Part shown: piece after piece, positions 6,991 to 9,885 of the stretch | Position numbering within the stretch: position 1 is the stretch's first letter | Layout of the letters: each line of letters opens with the position of its first letter | Source: Nanohaloarchaea archaeon PL-Br10_U2g5 | GTDB lineage: Archaea > Halobacteriota > Halobacteria > Halobacteriales > Haloferacaceae | NCBI GenBank assembly: GCA_001564205.1 | Contig: LKMY01000044.1 | Coordinates: 1-9,885, forward strand | Reading direction: 5' to 3' | Length of the DNA stretch: 9,885 nucleotides | The notes under the pieces: generated by a model | What the model saw: the letters and a program-made list of their open reading frames with translations, nothing else | Database searches by the model: none | Told to the model about the DNA's origin: nothing | Translations under genes and position numbers: made by a program

Positions 6991-7055
6991 TCACAACATG
7001 GTTCCGCGATCACACAGTGGATCACAACATAGTTTTACGACGTTCCGCGCGTCAC
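6991..7055. repeat. Duplicated block upstream of the aminotransferase, one copy with a 10-bp insertion
   Basis: Copy 1 (6991-7013) and copy 2 (7022-7055) share the ordered elements TCACAACAT, then GTTCCGCG, then TCAC. In copy 1 the first two are one base apart; in copy 2 they are separated by AGTTTTACGAC, ten bases more, about one helical turn. The TCACAACAT elements are 31 bp apart, about three turns. The outer end of copy 2 overlaps the stop codon of the Lrp-type gene. The block lies about 60-125 bp upstream of the aminotransferase TATA box and is a candidate binding region for the adjacent Lrp-type regulator. Confidence 0.55.
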
Positions 7056-7561
7056 GGGTCACGCTGCGGGAGGCGATCCATCGATTTCAGCGTCTCCATC
7101 TCGTAGCTTTTGAGTGGGTTTGAGTCCGCTTTGATCGTCGTGATGACGAGCGTTGAGCTCGTCCGAATGACGCCCGCAGTGCTCTGGAACTCTCGCATGA
7201 GTCGCTCGACGTGACTGCTGCTCGGGAGATGAGAGATCACGATGAAGTCGGTGTCGCCCATCGTGAAGTACACTTGTGAGACGCCCTCAATGGTACGAAG
7301 TTTATCGCCGACCCGTTCGTGATACCCCTCCTCGTACTCCGCATTCACCTGAGAGATGAGCCGCACACCGAGGCCGAGCGCGTCGGGGTCGAGGTCGTAC
7401 AGGTCGTTCCGAACGACTCCCGCCTCTTTCAGCTTCTTGAGCCGATAATGAACCGTCGATTTCGGCACCCCGGTCTCGGCTTCGATGTGTTTCGGACTCG
7501 GGTTCCCGTCGTCCGACAGCGTCTTGAGTATCGCCAGATCGGTGTCGTCGAGAGTCGTCAT
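7052..7561 (-). CDS. Lrp/AsnC-family transcriptional regulator
   Basis: This encodes a 169-aa DNA-binding regulator. Residues 1-50 form the winged helix-turn-helix ('LDDTDLAILKTLSDDGNPS', then recognition helix around 'GVPKSTVHYRLKKLKEAGVV', 31-50). Residues about 65-145 form the RAM/AsnC effector domain, with 'VYFTMGDTDFIVI' (97-109) and the closing strand 'VIRTSSTLVITTIK' (131-144). Such proteins form dimers to octamers and usually sense amino acids. A tail of about 25 residues extends past the RAM domain. The aminotransferase follows on the same strand after 150 bp, so control of amino-acid turnover is the simplest inference. The ATG at 7561 gives the usual N-terminus with HTH helix 1 at residue 5. 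No good TATA box lies close upstream; candidates about 130-160 nt away would leave a leader, unlike neighbouring genes. Confidence 0.93.
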   Translation of the reverse strand: MTTLDDTDLAILKTLSDDGNPSPKHIEAETGVPKSTVHYRLKKLKEAGVVRNDLYDLDPDALGLGVRLISQVNAEYEEGYHERVGDKLRTIEGVSQVYFTMGDTDFIVISHLPSSSHVERLMREFQSTAGVIRTSSTLVITTIKADSNPLKSYEMETLKSMDRLPQRDP

Positions 7562-7818
7562 CGGTGTCGGATACGTGGTCGGTGTCGTCGGTCAGCCGGT
7601 CGAGACGGTTGCCCCGTCAGTCGACATGACCGACGCTGCGCTCCGTCGGACGGGCGCGGCCGTTTTGCATCGAGGTTCGCGTCAACGTGCCACATATACA
7701 TGCAGTATCGACGTGGCGTATATGAATCCGACGGTGGACGGGATCCGGACGCTGCGTCAGCGGTATGGGTCACGGAAGCGTCCGCGGAATCGACACGATG
7801 GAGCGTGCGAGTATCCAA
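7562..7818. other. 257-bp intergenic region upstream of the Lrp-type gene
   Basis: This is the longest non-coding stretch in the window, between the kinase stop (7819) and the Lrp-type start (7561), both on the - strand. The frames crossing it give Arg/Ser/Pro-rich translations typical of antisense GC-rich DNA, so I call no gene. An AT-rich island at about 7691-7727 stands out and holds the inverted repeat described separately. No T-run terminator is visible behind the kinase stop. Confidence 0.5.
7693..7724. promoter_or_regulatory. TATA-like inverted repeat upstream of the Lrp-type gene
   Basis: CATATAC (7693-7699) and GTATATG (7718-7724) are a perfect 7-bp inverted repeat with an 18-bp spacer. 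Each arm resembles a TATA core on the - strand. If the inner arm were the TATA box for the Lrp-type gene, transcription would begin near 7670 with a leader of roughly 110 nt. Repeat symmetry also fits a dimeric regulator site, possibly for autoregulation. No transcript evidence is available. Confidence 0.35.
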
Positions 7819-9354
7819 TTAATCGGTTATCTCGACGGAGTCGACGTCGCGGAACTCGAAGCGGGCACCACCGTTGTCGGCGTCGACCACGGAGAGCGTC
7901 CATCCGTGTGCATCGGCCACCTCGGAGACGATTTTGAGGCCGAATCCGGTCCCGTCTGGTTGGGTCGTGACTCCCGCATCGAACACTGTCTCGCGGATAT
8001 CCGCCGGGATTCCCGGGCCGTCGTCAGCGACGTAGAAACCCGAGCCGTCGTCGAGAGCGCCCGTCTCGACGCGAACCGACGCGCTGCCATGAGTCACTGC
8101 GTTCGCAAAGAGGTTTTCGAGGGCTTGCCGAAGCCGGCTTCGATCCGCTTGGAACCGAAGATCGCCGATGACGACGAGTTCAGCGTTTGCAGTGTCGACG
8201 CTCGCCCAGCACTCTTCGGCTAGCGTCGACAGCGACACGGTCTCGGTCTCGTCGATCGCGGAGCCCTGCTTGGCGAGCGTCAGCATGTCCTCGACAAGCG
8301 CGTCCATTCGGTCGAGCGAGCGAGCGACAGTATCGAGCTCCGACAGCTCTATTTGTTCCGCTACGAGCCGTTCACGCACCATCTCGAGGTTGCCGGCTGC
8401 AACGTTGAGCGGGCTCCGTAGATCGTGCGAGACGAGTCCGGCGAACTCCTCGAGTCGGTCCCGCTCGCGAGCGATCTCCTCTTCGCGGACCAGCAGCTGT
8501 CGCTCCCGCTCGATCCGGACGAAAACCATCGTCACCGTCGCCGCCCACAGGCGCGCGACCGCGAGGTCAGCGTCGTCGAACGCGTCTTTCTCCGTCGATC
8601 CGACGTTGATGACGCCGTACCGACCGAGCGGAAGGATGAGCTCGCTGCGGATCGGAGAGTCGGGGTTGTACTGGGCCGGGTCCGCATGCGTGTCCGAAAT
8701 GTACTCGGGGGTACCGGAGTCGAACACCTGCCACGAAATACTCGATTCGTCGGCGTGAAACGTCGGGTGCTGACCGACGATCTTGCCGGCCGCTTCCGTC
8801 CAGACGACTGGATCGAGCACCTCTCGATCGTCGACGTACAGCCAGATCGCGGCGAGCGGATGGCCGAGCACCTCCTCGATATACTCGACTGCGGCTTTCG
8901 CGGCGACTTCCCTGTCGGTCGTTTTCAACAGATCCTGTGTCGCCTCGTGGAGCGCTTCCAGCGTCTGCGTTCGCCGGTGAAGTGCGGCCTCCTCTGCGCG
9001 CTCCGCGCTGACGTCGACAAGCGTGACGACGAGATACGTTTCGTCGCTGCTTTTAAACGGGCCGAGACTTACGACGACGGGAATCTCACGACCGTCTGCG
9101 TGGCGTACCGTGAGATCGATTCCCGCAGCGATCGACCGCGGCTCGGGGTCAACGACGTATTGATGGAGTTCATCGCTGTTGGCGCTTCCGTCCGCGTCGT
9201 ACAGTAGCGACTCAATTTCGGTTCCTTCCAGCTCTTCGGGCGCGTAGCCGAGCACGGTTTCGACACGGTTGTTTCCAGCGCGAATCACACCGGAGGCGTC
9301 GACGATCACGACCGCGTCCGGGATACCACCAAGCGCCTCTGGGAATCGCTCCAT
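7819..9354 (-). CDS. Soluble PAS-GAF sensor histidine kinase
   Basis: This encodes a 511-aa histidine kinase without transmembrane segments, so it should sense a cytoplasmic signal. Order: PAS domain (about 5-118, 'GIPDAVVIVDASGVIRAGNNRV...VLGYAPEEL'), short helical linker, GAF domain (about 133-280), coiled helix rich in Arg and Glu (281-303), HisKA dimerisation domain with the phospho-acceptor H310 in 'VSHDLRSPLN', and HATPase domain with N box 'LENLFANAVTHG' (412-423), G1 'DDGPGIP' (444-450) and G2 'GTGFGLKIV' (468-476). All catalytic boxes are intact. It is a hybrid of nothing: there is no receiver domain, and no response regulator is seen nearby. The ATG at 9354 lies 2 bp after the stop of the DUF5806-like gene, so the two are almost certainly co-transcribed. 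PAS domains often hold haem or flavin; I see no residue that decides this, and the ligand is unknown. Confidence 0.93.
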   Translation of the reverse strand: MERFPEALGGIPDAVVIVDASGVIRAGNNRVETVLGYAPEELEGTEIESLLYDADGSANSDELHQYVVDPEPRSIAAGIDLTVRHADGREIPVVVSLGPFKSSDETYLVVTLVDVSAERAEEAALHRRTQTLEALHEATQDLLKTTDREVAAKAAVEYIEEVLGHPLAAIWLYVDDREVLDPVVWTEAAGKIVGQHPTFHADESSISWQVFDSGTPEYISDTHADPAQYNPDSPIRSELILPLGRYGVINVGSTEKDAFDDADLAVARLWAATVTMVFVRIERERQLLVREEEIARERDRLEEFAGLVSHDLRSPLNVAAGNLEMVRERLVAEQIELSELDTVARSLDRMDALVEDMLTLAKQGSAIDETETVSLSTLAEECWASVDTANAELVVIGDLRFQADRSRLRQALENLFANAVTHGSASVRVETGALDDGSGFYVADDGPGIPADIRETVFDAGVTTQPDGTGFGLKIVSEVADAHGWTLSVVDADNGGARFEFRDVDSVEITD

Positions 9355-9356
9355 CG

Positions 9357-9885
9357 CTACTTCTCACTCGGCTCGTGGACGTGCCCGCACTCGGGACAGC
9401 GGACCTCTTCGCCCCGGAGGTCCGCGGAAGAGGTCCGCACCTCGCGCATCACTTCGCTGATACGGTCTTCGGCCTCCAGCTCGTCGGCGACGGCGAGATC
9501 GACGCCTTCGACTTCGAGCAGGAACTTCGAGACCTCCGTCACTTCGTACATCATCTCGTCTAAGTCCTCGGCGGTGAAGAAGCCCGACATCGCGCCGTAG
9601 AGGAACGTCGCACCCGCTTTCGTCACCTTCTCTTCGAAGGAGTAGCGCGCCTGGTTGACCGCCTGCGGAGTGTACGTGTCAGTCATGAAGGGAACGAGCT
9701 CGGGGAGGTTCTCACCGATCTTCGTCATCTCGACGCCGGTCTCGGTACGGAAGTCCGCACACAGCCGCGCGATCGCCCACTCGCGGGCGGTGATATACGT
9801 CCGGTCGCGGAGAAACTCGTTGACGCGCTCGTAACGGGCTCCATCCATTTTTTTGAACCGCTCGTACTTGCGAACCTCTCGGGGA
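9357..9885 (-). CDS. DUF5806-like haloarchaeal protein, 5' end beyond the window
   Basis: This is a conserved haloarchaeal protein of unknown function, resembling DUF5806 as I recall it (not searched). An ATG at 9848 would give 163 aa, but the frame stays open to the window edge and encodes 'REVRKYERFKK', in keeping with the charged, helical style of what follows. I therefore treat the gene as partial, with its true start outside the window. The visible part is mostly helical and acidic ('VNEFLRDRTYITAREWAIARL' region near the start, 'YGAMSGFF' in the middle). It ends in a compact Cys/His knuckle, C151-P-E-C154-G-H156-V-H158 (numbered from the 9848 ATG), which could bind one zinc or could be half of a ribbon completed on dimerisation. 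It runs directly into the histidine kinase (2-bp gap). A role connected to that kinase is inference. Confidence 0.8.
   Translation of the reverse strand, partial: PREVRKYERFKKMDGARYERVNEFLRDRTYITAREWAIARLCADFRTETGVEMTKIGENLPELVPFMTDTYTPQAVNQARYSFEEKVTKAGATFLYGAMSGFFTAEDLDEMMYEVTEVSKFLLEVEGVDLAVADELEAEDRISEVMREVRTSSADLRGEEVRCPECGHVHEPSEK

Noticed and set aside
7008..7023. GATC-flanked palindrome between the two repeat copies
   Set aside because: Only the outer four bases pair; the inner eight do not, so it is not a convincing operator by itself.
7558..7818. 86-codon - strand frame overlapping the Lrp-type start as ATGA
   Set aside because: The overlap looks like translational coupling, but the translation is Arg/Ser/Pro-rich, not acidic, with no family feature; it is probably spurious.
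8425..9207. 260-codon open frame on the + strand
   Set aside because: It is wholly antisense to the histidine kinase, whose domains are complete. Long antisense frames are common in GC-rich haloarchaeal genes, and the translation is Arg-rich without motifs.
9848..9854. Run of seven A (on the - strand) as a programmed frameshift site
   Set aside because: The run is in frame as AAA AAA A, not in the A AAA AAA phase of a classical slippery heptamer, and both sides read well in the same frame.

Overview
This window is a dense, high-GC (roughly two-thirds G+C) piece of a haloarchaeal (class Halobacteria) chromosome. The proteins are rich in Asp and Glu. Two conserved haloarchaeal families appear to be present (DUF5806-like and DUF7124-like, named from memory without a search). 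Several genes have a TATA element centred 26-31 nt before the ATG with no Shine-Dalgarno, the layout expected for leaderless haloarchaeal mRNAs. I cannot place the genus; Halorubrum or a relative is only a guess. There are no rRNA or tRNA genes, no CRISPR array and no mobile element.

Layout. (1) 71-2472: a zinc nucleoside/guanine-type deaminase and a PfkB-family kinase form a + strand pair, meeting tail to tail (8 bp gap) a BtpA/SgcQ-family TIM-barrel protein on the - strand. This looks like a small nucleoside or ribose salvage island. (2) 2551-3648: a small conserved haloarchaeal protein, divergent from the BtpA gene, followed by a YfcE/MJ0936-type metallophosphoesterase. A three-unit, 22-bp tandem repeat lies between them. 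(3) 3731-5443: a tungsten-type aldehyde:ferredoxin oxidoreductase (AOR). (4) 5486-7561, - strand: an Lrp/AsnC regulator followed by a class III aminotransferase with its own strong TATA box. An unusual duplicated sequence block lies between the two. (5) 7819-9885, - strand: a soluble PAS-GAF histidine kinase directly behind a DUF5806-like gene, which runs off the right edge of the window.

How the parts may work together. The deaminase, PfkB kinase and BtpA protein are consistent with breakdown of a purine nucleoside: base deamination plus phosphorylation of a ribose or ribose-1-phosphate moiety. The Lrp regulator probably controls the neighbouring aminotransferase. The convergent AOR could oxidise an aldehyde from amino acid breakdown, but that link rests only on proximity. 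The kinase and the DUF5806-like protein appear to be one transcription unit; no response regulator is visible.

Limits. Family calls come from motifs read by eye. Substrates are not determined. I found no clear case of a wholly new system. The items most worth a second look are the salvage cluster with its atypical PfkB kinase, the repeat block upstream of the aminotransferase, the 22-bp tandem repeat, and the DUF5806-kinase pair.
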